From Rhizobium sp. SG_E_25_P2 (lineage in GTDB: Bacteria; Pseudomonadota; Alphaproteobacteria; Rhizobiales; Rhizobiaceae), in contig NZ_JARXVM010000007.1 in the NCBI RefSeq assembly GCF_029892285.1, positions 62,001 through 126,000 on the forward strand: a DNA stretch of 64,000 nucleotides, in the 5' to 3' direction. Positions 43,103-51,529 of the stretch are shown piece by piece; the first letter of the stretch is position 1, and each line of letters opens with the position of its first letter. Under the pieces are notes generated by a model. That model was not told the origin of the DNA. It did not search any database and saw only the letters and a list, made by a program, of their open reading frames with translations. The translations under genes were made by a program, and so were the position numbers.

Positions 43103-45436
43103 ATGTCCATTTCAATTCGAAGCATCCTGGTAGGGACTTTTGTCCTGACCGGGCTCATCGCCAGCGGGCTGATGGGAAAATCCACGCTGACAGCCTATTC
43201 CGACTATGTCACGCAGTCTCATGTCAATGAGTTGGCGACGCTCGACGCAGAACTGTTTGGCGCCCTTCTCAACTTCCGCAACGAGCGCGGCGACAGCGTC
43301 GCCTCCCTGAAGCTGGATATCAGCGAAAGCTCTGCGACCATCGCCTCCCTCGCCAAAAACCGCGCGGCGGTCGATAAAGCAATGTCCGCTGTCAAGGCGG
43401 CCTCGCAAAGCCTGGATGACGCCGACCTCGGCGGCTCCTTGAGGGAACTGTTCTCGATCTTCGATCGTTTTCTCAGTATCCGCGCTGATGTCGACGCCAT
43501 GCTGACAAAGCAACTCGCCGATCGCGACCCTGCCCTGCAGCAGTCCATCATGGATGTCGGCCAACAGTTTCTCAGCGCGCTTGAAGCGACTTCGAATGTG
43601 ACCGAGGCGGATATCCGCGCCCATGACCCCAACCAGACGCCTCTTGTCCAGATCCGCGCTTTGGCCTGGTCGAGCCGCGCCATTGGTGGAGCCGCATTCC
43701 TGACCGTCAACACCGCGCTGGCTGGCGAAGGAAAACTGACCCCGGACGAGAGCCGTCAGATCGACGCCGACATCGCCACCATGACCTTCGCCTGGAAAAC
43801 CACCGAGACCCTGGTGAATCATGACGCCACGCCTGACGCAATCAGGGCCGCAGCCACCGAGGCGAACATCGGCTATTTCGGACCGGAATTCGGAGCCGTG
43901 CGCGATCAGACGATCAAAGCGCTGAAAGATGGGACTCCGGCGCCGCTGTCGCTTGACGACTGGCGTCCATTGGTGACGGCCAAGCTGAAGCTGATCGCCA
44001 ATGTCGCCTCGGAAGCCGTGTCCTCGCTGACGGAAACCTCGCGTGAGCGCCGATCTGCGGCACAGATGACGATGATCCTGTGCGCGCTCGCCTTCATCGT
44101 GATCGTCGCCATCTGCGCGGTCACCATCTCGATCATCCTGTTCCGCGTCACCGGCCCTATCGCCGCCTTGACCCGCTGCATGACGGCGCTCGCCAATGGC
44201 GACAAGTCGATCACCGTGCCGGGCGTTCGCCGCAGCGACGAAGTGGGCGAAATGGCCCGCGCCGTGGAAGTGTTCCGCGAAGCCGCCATCCACAATGACG
44301 ATCTCGAACGTCAGGCCGAAGAAAACCGCAAGCGTTCGGAACAGGAGCGGGAAGAGCTTCAGCGCCGCGCCGAACAGGAAGCCGATGAGCGTCTGAACCA
44401 GGCGACCGGCGCTCTGGCTTCGGGTCTGCGCAGCCTGGCGGCCGGCGACCTGCTCTGCCAGATCGACCAGCCATTCGCCGCCCAGTTCGAGCCGCTTCGC
44501 CGCGATTTCAACGCCTCGGTCCAGCAACTCCGCGACGCGCTGGTCGGCGTTGGCCAGGCGGCCCGCATGGTGCGCGACGGCAGCTCGGAAATCTCGCAAG
44601 CGTCGGACAATCTCTCCAAGCGCACCGAACAGCAGGCCGCTTCGCTTGAGGAAACCGCCGCCGCGCTTGAGGAAGTCACCGCCAATGTGCAGTCGACCTC
44701 CAAGCGCGCCTCTGAAGCCCGCGACCTCGTGCGCGGCGCCCGTAACCGCGCCGAAACATCGAGCACGGTCGTGTCCAACGCTGTCACCGCCATGGGCAAG
44801 ATCGAACATTCCTCCAAGCAGATCAGCCAGATCATCGGCGTGATCGACGAGATCGCCTTCCAGACCAACCTCTTGGCGCTGAACGCCGGTGTGGAAGCAG
44901 CGCGCGCCGGCGACGCCGGCAAGGGATTTGCGGTTGTTGCCCAGGAAGTGCGCGAACTCGCCCAGCGTTCGGCCAACGCCGCCAAAGAAATCAAGGCGTT
45001 GATCGGCAATTCCGAAACCGCCGTCGCTGAAGGCGTGCGCCTGGTCAGCGACACCGGCGAAGGCCTCTCGGCCATCGCCGAGGTCGTGCAGGCGATCAAC
45101 GCCCATATGGACGCCATCGCGGTCGCCGCGCAGGAACAGGCCTCCGGCCTTGGCGAAATCAACACCGCCGTCAACCACATGGACCAGGCCACGCAGCAAA
45201 ACGCCGCCATGGTTGAGGAAATGAACGCCGCCGGCGCGGGTCTCGCCCAGGAAAGCGCCCGTCTGGGCGACTTGATGGCCACGTTCAAGATCGGCGCAAC
45301 AGGGGGCCAGGCTCAGGCTCAGCCTCGCCCGCGCGCTGTCACCGCGTCCACCCCGCGCACTGCCTCCGGTGGAGCCCCCGCCTCGCGCGGTAACGCCGCG
45401 CTCAACATGCTCAAGCAGACCTGGTCGGAATTCTGA
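43103..45436 (+). CDS. Methyl-accepting chemotaxis protein
   Basis: 777-residue transmembrane chemoreceptor. TM1 at about 7-26, a large periplasmic ligand domain of mostly helices (about 30-320), TM2 at about 322-346, HAMP to about 400, a second linker helix pair, and a signalling domain with the tip motif GVIDEIAFQTNLLALNAGVE. The C-terminus ends TWSEF after a flexible tail, matching the x-W-x-x-F pentapeptide that docks CheR/CheB. The ligand is unknown. No other chemotaxis genes are nearby. Confidence 0.95.
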   Translation: MSISIRSILVGTFVLTGLIASGLMGKSTLTAYSDYVTQSHVNELATLDAELFGALLNFRNERGDSVASLKLDISESSATIASLAKNRAAVDKAMSAVKAASQSLDDADLGGSLRELFSIFDRFLSIRADVDAMLTKQLADRDPALQQSIMDVGQQFLSALEATSNVTEADIRAHDPNQTPLVQIRALAWSSRAIGGAAFLTVNTALAGEGKLTPDESRQIDADIATMTFAWKTTETLVNHDATPDAIRAAATEANIGYFGPEFGAVRDQTIKALKDGTPAPLSLDDWRPLVTAKLKLIANVASEAVSSLTETSRERRSAAQMTMILCALAFIVIVAICAVTISIILFRVTGPIAALTRCMTALANGDKSITVPGVRRSDEVGEMARAVEVFREAAIHNDDLERQAEENRKRSEQEREELQRRAEQEADERLNQATGALASGLRSLAAGDLLCQIDQPFAAQFEPLRRDFNASVQQLRDALVGVGQAARMVRDGSSEISQASDNLSKRTEQQAASLEETAAALEEVTANVQSTSKRASEARDLVRGARNRAETSSTVVSNAVTAMGKIEHSSKQISQIIGVIDEIAFQTNLLALNAGVEAARAGDAGKGFAVVAQEVRELAQRSANAAKEIKALIGNSETAVAEGVRLVSDTGEGLSAIAEVVQAINAHMDAIAVAAQEQASGLGEINTAVNHMDQATQQNAAMVEEMNAAGAGLAQESARLGDLMATFKIGATGGQAQAQPRPRAVTASTPRTASGGAPASRGNAALNMLKQTWSEF

Positions 45437-45460
45437 TCCTGGTTTTCAACGCCAACACAG

Positions 45461-45490
45461 CCCGTCCGGGAGCCATCCCGGGCGGGCTTC
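45461..45490 (+). terminator. Terminator after the chemoreceptor
   Basis: CCCGTCCGGGA and TCCCGGGCGGG form an 11-bp stem (one wobble) with loop GCCA, followed by CTTCTT. It lies 24 bases after the stop. Confidence 0.75.
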
Positions 45491-45539
45491 TTCATTCCGT
45501 CATCGACCTGTGGCAGGAGGAGGCAAAAAGGAGTTCGGC

Positions 45540-45977
45540 ATGGCTTTCATCACTCGCAGCGCAACAATCGAAGACCTCGACGGCCTTCTGGCGCTCTATC
45601 GTGATCTCAACCCGAGCGATCCCCAGCTTTCGCCTGATATCGCCCAAGCGCGGCTGACGGCGTTGCTCGCCATGCCCGGCAATGTGTTTGTCGGCGATCT
45701 CGACGGCCTGCTCGTGTCGACGGCGACGCTGTTCATCCTGCCCAACATGACGCGCGGCGGCCGTCCCTACGGATTGATCGAGAATGTCGTCAGCCTTTCA
45801 ACCTATCGCGGCCAGGGTTTTGGCAAGGCTGTCGTGACAGCCGCAATCAAAGTGGGACAGCAGGCGGATTGCTACAAGGTGATGCTGATGACCGGCAGGC
45901 CCGATCCCGCCGTCTACGCCTTTTATCAGGCCTGCGGCATGACCGCGTCCAAGCAGGGGTTCCAGATCCGCTTTTAG
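45540..45977 (+). CDS. GNAT-family N-acetyltransferase
   Basis: 145 residues from the ATG at 45540, with AAGGAG 6 bases upstream. N-terminal ITRSATIEDLDGLLALY is the usual helix start; the acetyl-CoA pyrophosphate loop is TYRGQGFGKAVV (Q/RxxGxG/A) near residue 90; YAFYQACGMTASKQGFQI closes the fold. Substrate unknown. It ends 7 bases before the convergent membrane protein gene. Confidence 0.88.
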   Translation: MAFITRSATIEDLDGLLALYRDLNPSDPQLSPDIAQARLTALLAMPGNVFVGDLDGLLVSTATLFILPNMTRGGRPYGLIENVVSLSTYRGQGFGKAVVTAAIKVGQQADCYKVMLMTGRPDPAVYAFYQACGMTASKQGFQIRF

Positions 45978-45984
45978 GCGCGTC

Positions 45985-46365
45985 TCACCAGAGCGTCAGC
46001 GTGTCCAGCCGGTGCAGAAACAGATCCCAGAGCCAGGCTTCCGCCCATTCTATGCCCTCCGCCACTGAGGACGACAGACCTGGCGTGAGCAGCATTGCCG
46101 CCCAGCCGCCGATCAGCGTCGCAATCACCGAATTCTTGAGATTGCGCAGGCTGTCGAGCCGGTAATAGCCGGCGTCGTCATATTCCGTACCGAAGATCTT
46201 GTCGCCAAGCGAATAGCCGTCGCTCAGGAGCATATCCAGGCGCTCATTGTCGCTCAGACGGTCGGGGAGAACATTGAAGATCGCGCGCGCGGCATGGGCT
46301 GCGGCGCCAATCAGGCAGAAGCCAAGCCCCGCAATGGCAAAGTGATAGACGCCGGCTTGCAACAT
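45985..46365 (-). CDS. Small membrane protein of unknown function
   Basis: 126 residues from the ATG at 46365, which has GGAGGAG just upstream; a TTG eight codons earlier is less likely. Hydrophobic helices at about 6-28 (YHFAIAGLGFCLIGAAAHAA) and 80-100 (NSVIATLIGGWAAMLL) flank a soluble loop with DRLSDNERLDMLLSDGYSLGDKIFG. The C-terminus is Trp/Leu-rich. No family recognised. Confidence 0.65.
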   Translation of the reverse strand: MLQAGVYHFAIAGLGFCLIGAAAHAARAIFNVLPDRLSDNERLDMLLSDGYSLGDKIFGTEYDDAGYYRLDSLRNLKNSVIATLIGGWAAMLLTPGLSSSVAEGIEWAEAWLWDLFLHRLDTLTLW

Positions 46366-46524
46366 TTCTCCTCCGTGATCGTCCTCCAAGAATAACCGCC
46401 ATGCTTCAACCGTCTGCTAAGGGAGAACGTTAATGATCGATTTCGAGGCAAACCGATGGCATTTGATGTGGCGGAGACGCATACGAGCGTGTATCCCGAA
46501 GCAAAGCAGCGCATGGAGGGCGGA

Positions 46525-47475
46525 ATGACGGTGAATGTGGATCTCGACAAGCTTGCAGGCGAACTGACGACGGTGCGCGACTACTGGCGCTACGCCATCA
46601 GCCGTTTCCGCGCCGAAAACCTGACCTTCGGCCATGGCACCTCGACCGCCGTAGACGACGCCGCCTTCCTCGTGCTTGACAGCCTCGACCTGCCGATCGA
46701 TGCGCTCGATCCCTTTCTCGACGCCCGGCTGACCGCAGCCGAGCGGCGGCTGCTCGCCGAACGCATCGAGACCCGCGTGTCCACCCGCAAACCGTCGGCC
46801 TATCTCACCGGCCGCTCCTATATTCAAGGCATCCGCTTCCTGGTTGACGAGCGGGTGATCGTGCCGCGTTCCTTCATCGGGGAAATCCTGTTCACCGAAT
46901 ATTCGGGTGACGAAGATTCGCTCTATCTGCCCGACCCTTATGGCGTCGAAAGCGTGGTCGACATCTGCACCGGCTCGGGATGCCTGGCGATCCTCGCAGG
47001 CAAGCTGTTCCCGAATGCCCAGATCGACGCCGTCGACCTCTCCGGGGATGCGCTTGATGTCGCCAAGCTCAATGTCGCCGAGCACGAACTCGGGAGCCGG
47101 CTGACGTTGCATCAGGGCGATCTCTTCGCGCCGCTCAAGAACCGGCGCTTCGACCTGATCATCACCAACCCGCCCTATGTCGATCACGAGGAAATGGCGG
47201 TGCTGCCGGAGGAATATCGCACCGAGCCGTCCATGGCGCTCGACGGCGGCCCCGACGGGCTCGATCTCGTCCGCCGCATTCTCACCGATGCGCCAAAACA
47301 CCTCAATCCCGGCGGCGGCATGATCTGCGAAATCGGCACCGGCCGCGAGCTCCTGGAAGAGGAATTCCCGGATCTCGACTTCTTCTGGCTCGACACGGCC
47401 GAATCCGAAGGCGAGGTCTTCTGGATCACCGCCGAGGCGCTGGGCGTGGAAAACCCGAAGAAGAAAAAGAAGTAA
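46525..47475 (+). CDS. prmB: Ribosomal protein L3 glutamine methyltransferase
   Basis: Methylates a Gln of ribosomal protein L3. 316 residues from ATG 46525 (GGAGGG 4 bases upstream), matching the E. coli PrmB N-terminus; a start at 46456 is also possible. The SAM motif is DICTGSGCLAILAG, and the catalytic NPPY motif is IITNPPYVDHEEM. RYAISRFRAENLTFGHGT identifies PrmB rather than PrmC. The C-terminal KKKKK is unusual. The gene ends 6 bases before the stop of convergent clpS. Confidence 0.92.
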   Translation: MTVNVDLDKLAGELTTVRDYWRYAISRFRAENLTFGHGTSTAVDDAAFLVLDSLDLPIDALDPFLDARLTAAERRLLAERIETRVSTRKPSAYLTGRSYIQGIRFLVDERVIVPRSFIGEILFTEYSGDEDSLYLPDPYGVESVVDICTGSGCLAILAGKLFPNAQIDAVDLSGDALDVAKLNVAEHELGSRLTLHQGDLFAPLKNRRFDLIITNPPYVDHEEMAVLPEEYRTEPSMALDGGPDGLDLVRRILTDAPKHLNPGGGMICEIGTGRELLEEEFPDLDFFWLDTAESEGEVFWITAEALGVENPKKKKK

Positions 47476-47481
47476 GGCGGT

Positions 47482-47793
47482 TCACTCTTCCGGCTCTGCC
47501 GTGAACATCAGCGGAAAACCGGCCTGCTTGCACCAGTCCATCGCTTCCTTGACTTTGGTTTCGGCGACGTCGCGGGTATAGACCGCGACTACGGACTTTC
47601 CGAGCTTATGGGCGGTCATCATAATGCGGTAGCCGGCGCTTTCGCCGGTCTTGAACACGGCTTTGAGCACCGCGATCACGAATTCGCGCGGCGTATAATC
47701 GTCGTTAAACAGCATCACCTTGTAGAGCCTCGGCTTCTCCAGCTTCGGCTTGACGACTGTTTTGGTCGTGATGATCGTGTTGTTGTCGCTCAC
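47482..47793 (-). CDS. clpS: ClpS adaptor (stand-alone copy)
   Basis: Delivers N-degron substrates to the ClpAP protease. 103 residues from GTG 47793, which has GGAGG six bases upstream; a longer reading adds a non-conserved stretch. Core motifs: KVMLFNDDYTPREFVIAVLKAVF (binding-pocket region) and MMTAHKLGKSVVAVYTRDVAE. No clpA follows within the window, although clpS-clpA is the usual operon, so this may be the second paralogue (ClpS2) seen in many Rhizobiales. Confidence 0.9.
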   Translation of the reverse strand: MSDNNTIITTKTVVKPKLEKPRLYKVMLFNDDYTPREFVIAVLKAVFKTGESAGYRIMMTAHKLGKSVVAVYTRDVAETKVKEAMDWCKQAGFPLMFTAEPEE

Positions 47794-47875
47794 CGGCGGC
47801 CTCCGATGACTGATGTTCCGGCTCTCTTCGAAAATCCTGTCCGCTTGGACGGAAGTTCCGGTCCCAAATGCGGCA

Positions 47876-47910
47876 GCGCTTGGGAGTATGGGGCTCCCAA
47901 GCGCGTTTTT
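47876..47910 (+). terminator. Strong plus-strand terminator beyond clpS
   Basis: GCGCTTGGGAG and CTCCCAAGCGC form an 11-bp perfect stem with loop TATGGGG, followed by GTTTTT on the plus strand. The nearest plus-strand gene is prmB, ending 400 bases upstream, with clpS encoded on the opposite strand between. On the minus strand there is no T-run. Confidence 0.7.
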
Positions 47911-47934
47911 CAAGGCGTAAAGCTCTGATCGGGT

Positions 47935-48804
47935 TTAGAATTTGCCGTTTGCGTTCTTCCACTCGGCCTTTGGCGGGATCGGCGCCACCACATCCCAGTG
48001 CTCGGCAACCTTGCCCGCTTCGACGCGGAACATGTCATAGAAGGCGATTGGCTTGCCGCTGATCGAGCCCTCGCTCATCACCAGCACGAAATCGCCCTTG
48101 CCGAGCACCTTGCGGATCGCGTCATAGCGGATCACGACGCCGGCCGCCGCCGCGCCCTTGAAGCCCGCCACCACAGCCTTCACGCCATCGCCGAACATCG
48201 GATTGTGCTGGGTGTATTTCTCGCCATCGACATAGGTGGCGAAGGCGTCGAGCTTGCCGCCGACCAGAACGTCACTGACGAAAGCCTTGACCAGCGCCTT
48301 GTTGGTCTCGGTCTTGTCGAGATCGCGAGCCTCGGTCGGCCCATCGATCATGGTGTGGCCGCTGGGATTGGGCGCGGCCATTGGCTGCAGATTGTCCCAA
48401 TGCTCGACAATCTTGCCGCCTTCGAAGCGGAAAACATCGAACACGGCGAGTTTGGCGCCGCCCATCTCCGCCACGCCATGGCTGAAGACAAAGTCGCCAT
48501 CCTCAAACACACGGACGGTCTCGCCCTTGACCGCGCCCTTGGGCATGGCGGCGATGAAGGCCTTAAGGCCCGCCAGGCCATCGGTCGCGTCGAGATTGTG
48601 CTGAATATATTTGTCGGGATTGATCACGTTCAGCCGGCTCAGATCCCCCGTCTCGAACACTTTGAGAAGATCGACGACCGCCTGTTCATGAGCGGTGCGG
48701 ACCGGTTCGCTAGCGAAAGACGGCGCGGGGATGAGGCCGGCGATGCCGGCGGCAAGACCGAGGAAAGCGCCGAGCGCAGCGCGACGGGTGGCGAATAGGG
48801 ACAT
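47935..48804 (-). CDS. Exported tandem SnoaL/NTF2-like protein
   Basis: 289 residues from ATG 48804 (AAGGAG 5 bases upstream). Residues 1-34 form a signal peptide that begins with RRAALGAFLG and could be Tat-like. Two related SnoaL-like domains follow: the first with YIQHNLDATDG...FDVFRFEGGKIVEHWDNL, the second with YTQHNPMFGDG...YDMFRVEAGKVAEHWDVV, showing an internal duplication. The fold often binds small hydrophobic ligands or acts as a cyclase. It lies downstream of an Rrf2 gene on the same strand and probably belongs to its regulon. Confidence 0.8.
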   Translation of the reverse strand: MSLFATRRAALGAFLGLAAGIAGLIPAPSFASEPVRTAHEQAVVDLLKVFETGDLSRLNVINPDKYIQHNLDATDGLAGLKAFIAAMPKGAVKGETVRVFEDGDFVFSHGVAEMGGAKLAVFDVFRFEGGKIVEHWDNLQPMAAPNPSGHTMIDGPTEARDLDKTETNKALVKAFVSDVLVGGKLDAFATYVDGEKYTQHNPMFGDGVKAVVAGFKGAAAAGVVIRYDAIRKVLGKGDFVLVMSEGSISGKPIAFYDMFRVEAGKVAEHWDVVAPIPPKAEWKNANGKF

Positions 48805-48843
48805 GGTCACTCCTTCTGTAATGTCTTATTGTTACTATTACGG

Positions 48844-48859
48844 TTACATATATCTGTAA
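48844..48859 (-). promoter_or_regulatory. Candidate Rrf2-type operator upstream of the SnoaL gene
   Basis: TTACA-TATATC-TGTAA is a 5-bp inverted repeat, with more TTAC/GTAA half-sites nearby (48816-48845), in an AT-rich patch between the Rrf2 and SnoaL genes. Rrf2-family regulators often bind such AT-rich dyads. Confidence 0.45.
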
Positions 48860-48899
48860 ATGACAGGCCGCGCCGAGCACGTTCACGATGTCGTTATCG

Positions 48900-49316
48900 T
48901 CAGGAGATCGCGAGAATTTCGCCAGCGAGGGCGGCGATGGTCTTTTGGGAAAGCTGGGTGCGCAGCGCATTGACGGCTGCACTGATTTCCACGCGCAGCG
49001 TTTGCTGAATGTTGCGACCGACAGGGCAATTGGGATTGGGGCCTGGATGAATGCCGAGCAGATCGCCATCCTCGTCCACCGCATCATAGACATCGCGAAG
49101 CGTAATAGATGGACTGGGCCGCGCCAACAGTGCGCCGCCGCCCGCGCCGAGCTGGGATTCGGTCAACCCTGCCCGCGCCAACTGCGTAAGGATGCGCCGG
49201 ATCAGCGCAGGATGGGTATTGACGCTTTGGGCGATGACATCGGAGGACACAGGCTTGCCGTCCTGCCCATGCAGCACGACGAGGATATGGGTTGCGACTG
49301 CAAAACGTGTGTTCAT
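48900..49316 (-). CDS. Rrf2-family transcriptional regulator
   Basis: 138 residues from the ATG at 49316, with GAGAGG upstream; longer forms add low-similarity residues. Winged helix: VSSDVIAQSVNTHPALIRRILTQLARAGL and wing GAGGGALLARP. One Cys lies in PNPNCPVGRN, where YwnA/SaiR-type Rrf2 proteins carry a reactive Cys. It heads a two-gene arrangement with the SnoaL-like gene, which it probably represses. Confidence 0.88.
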   Translation of the reverse strand: MNTRFAVATHILVVLHGQDGKPVSSDVIAQSVNTHPALIRRILTQLARAGLTESQLGAGGGALLARPSPSITLRDVYDAVDEDGDLLGIHPGPNPNCPVGRNIQQTLRVEISAAVNALRTQLSQKTIAALAGEILAIS

Positions 49317-49456
49317 CACCGGCCTCTCGCGCGAAGATGTAGTCCTCCCCAGGCGCTTTGGCAATAAAGTGAGCGTGAAAGTCCTGATCATCTTGACCTT
49401 GCCCTCCCCTTTCCGCATAGGCAGGGGCAACAGAGATCACCAGACGGACGAGTTTC

Positions 49457-50560
49457 ATGGGCTTCAAATGCGGAATTGTCGGACTGCCGAATGTCGGCAA
49501 GTCCACCCTCTTCAACGCGCTGACCAGGACGGCGGCGGCGCAGGCCGCCAATTACCCGTTCTGCACCATCGAGCCCAACACCGGCGAAGTGGCGGTTCCC
49601 GATCCGCGCATGCAAAAGCTGGCCTCGATCGCCGGCTCCAAGGAAATCATCCCGACCCGCATCTCCTTCGTCGATATCGCCGGCCTGGTGCGCGGCGCCT
49701 CGAAGGGGGAAGGCCTCGGCAACAAATTCCTCGCCAATATCCGCGAAGTCGACGCAGTCGTGCATGTGCTGCGCTGCTTTGAAGACGACGACATCACCCA
49801 TGTCGAAGGCCGCATCAATCCGGTCGGCGACGCCGAGACCATCGAAACCGAGCTGATGCTCGCCGATCTCGAAAGCCTCGAGCGCCGCGTCGACCAGACC
49901 CGCAAGCGCGCCGCCAGCAAGGACAAGGAGTCCGTCGCCCAGCTTCCGATCATGGAAGCCGTGGTGGCGCTGCTCAACGAAGGCAAGCCGGCCCGCCTGC
50001 TTCTCAAGAAGCTCGCGCCCGATGAAATCGAGATCCTCAAGGGGCTCAACCTGCTGACCTCGCATCCCGTGCTCTATGTCTGCAATGTCGCGGAAAGCGA
50101 TGCGGTGGATGGCAATGAGCACACCAAGGCCGTGGCGAAAATGGCCACCGAGCAGGGCGCGGAATGCGTAATCATCTCTGCTGCGATCGAATCAGAAGTC
50201 GCACAGCTTCCCGACGAAGAATCCAAGGAATTCCTCGCAGCCCTCGGGCTTGAGGAAGCCGGCCTCGACCGGTTGATCCGCGCAGGCTACCATCTGCTCG
50301 ACCTGATCACCTATTTCACCGTCGGCCCCAAGGAAACCCGCGCCTGGACCATCAAGCGCGGCACCAAGGCCCCCCAGGCCGCCGGCGTCATCCACACCGA
50401 TTTCGAACGCGGCTTCATCCGCGCCTTCACCATCGCCTTCGACGACTTCGTGACGCTGGGCGGCGAAGTGCCCGCCAAGGAAGCTGGCAAGGCGCGCGAC
50501 GAAGGCAAGGAATATGTGGTCGCCGACGGCGACGTGATCCATTTCCGCTTCAACACCTGA
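49457..50560 (+). CDS. ychF: YchF (OLA1-type) ribosome-associated ATPase
   Basis: 367 residues. G1 motif [15 protein letters not shown]3 [21 protein letters not shown]; the fourth nucleotide motif is altered (NVAESD in place of NKxD), consistent with the family's ATP preference. A coiled-coil insert ([14 protein letters not shown]) and a C-terminal TGS domain (residues about 280-367, [16 protein letters not shown]) follow. YchF is involved in translation and stress control. Divergent from the Rrf2 gene. Confidence 0.95.
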   Translation: MGFKCGIVGLPNVGKSTLFNALTRTAAAQAANYPFCTIEPNTGEVAVPDPRMQKLASIAGSKEIIPTRISFVDIAGLVRGASKGEGLGNKFLANIREVDAVVHVLRCFEDDDITHVEGRINPVGDAETIETELMLADLESLERRVDQTRKRAASKDKESVAQLPIMEAVVALLNEGKPARLLLKKLAPDEIEILKGLNLLTSHPVLYVCNVAESDAVDGNEHTKAVAKMATEQGAECVIISAAIESEVAQLPDEESKEFLAALGLEEAGLDRLIRAGYHLLDLITYFTVGPKETRAWTIKRGTKAPQAAGVIHTDFERGFIRAFTIAFDDFVTLGGEVPAKEAGKARDEGKEYVVADGDVIHFRFNT

Positions 50561-50585
50561 GACAGCGTGACAACAGACAACCGGA

Positions 50586-50618
50586 AACGGCTCCGCCTGG
50601 CGCGGGGCCGTTTTTTTA
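50586..50618 (+). terminator. Terminator of ychF
   Basis: AACGGC and GCCGTT with inner CCGC/GCGG pairing form a stem followed by seven T residues. The stop codon of the convergent membrane gene lies inside the T-run. Confidence 0.88.
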
Positions 50619-51515
50619 TTGCTTGATGACTTCAGGCATTTGCATGCGCCGCGGCCAAAACGCTTCCGTCACCAGCAGCCAAAGAGCCGCGAGGGGCCAA
50701 ATGAGATAATAGTCGTAATGCCTCCACGGTATCAGAAACAGATGGAGGAATGCGACACCGCCAGCCTGCGCTATCGCGCGCCTCGGCAACATCCATGACG
50801 CAAAAATGCAGCTGACGAGATAGAGGGCGAAGACAATCCATTGATCTTCGTTGAACAGGCCCCCGTTTGCGAATTGAAACTGAGCTGACGGAAGATCCAA
50901 GAGGCCGATCCCCGCCAGAGGGATTGCGATCCAGTATAGGCAGGTCGCTGTCTGGTCGGCGCCTCCCGACTTTTGGTCCCTCCATCCTGCGACGGCAATG
51001 CAAATCGCGGACATGAAAAACAGAGGACCGCTGATGTAGGCAACTTTCTCGTGCAGCGACGAGTCTGCGAACGCAACGCCATTGAGGGCATGCGCCAGGA
51101 ACGCGGCGCCGGCATAAACAACCACCGCCGAGGCCGAAAAGACTGCGACGGCGAGTTGAGCGGGGGACCGGAGCGCGAAACCCACGACGGCCATAAGAGC
51201 GGCGGCCAGAATTCCGGAAACGAGATCAACGCGAACCTCGACGCCATGCTTGGAAAGATAGAACAAAATGTGGGAGACCGCAGCAAAGGTAGCGCACGCT
51301 GCAAACAAAGTGACGCACAATTCCAGCGCCAAATGCCCCTTGAAACGGCGTGTGACCACGATCACTAGGACCGATGCCAAAAGCGCGGCCTCCGCTCCCA
51401 TGGCAACGCCCAGGAGCAAGAGTCCCCAAAGAACGCCAACGGTCAAGCTGAGCCAGACGGCGTCATGTATGAGCGACCGGATCTGACCGGACGACGTTTT
51501 TTCCACATCAACCAC
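50616..51515 (-). CDS. Polytopic membrane protein of unknown function
   Basis: 299 residues with about nine hydrophobic helices. Features: basic loop VVTRRFKGH, periplasmic-type loop DSSLHEK, and a Trp/Tyr-rich segment IPWRHYDYYLIWPLAALWLL near the end. The start is GTG 51515 with a weak AAGG nearby; a second GTG three codons on is possible. It lies 14 bases after the next membrane protein gene, on the same strand. The pair resembles DUF2157/DUF4401-type neighbours in layout, but I do not assign the family. Confidence 0.68.
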   Translation of the reverse strand: MVDVEKTSSGQIRSLIHDAVWLSLTVGVLWGLLLLGVAMGAEAALLASVLVIVVTRRFKGHLALELCVTLFAACATFAAVSHILFYLSKHGVEVRVDLVSGILAAALMAVVGFALRSPAQLAVAVFSASAVVVYAGAAFLAHALNGVAFADSSLHEKVAYISGPLFFMSAICIAVAGWRDQKSGGADQTATCLYWIAIPLAGIGLLDLPSAQFQFANGGLFNEDQWIVFALYLVSCIFASWMLPRRAIAQAGGVAFLHLFLIPWRHYDYYLIWPLAALWLLVTEAFWPRRMQMPEVIKQ

Positions 51516-51529
51516 CTTGAATGCCTATG

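Noticed and set aside
43112-45199. 695-residue minus-strand ORF opposite the chemoreceptor
   Set aside because: It is a shadow of the chemoreceptor's codon bias, with Asp/Gly/Val-rich filler and no ribosome site.
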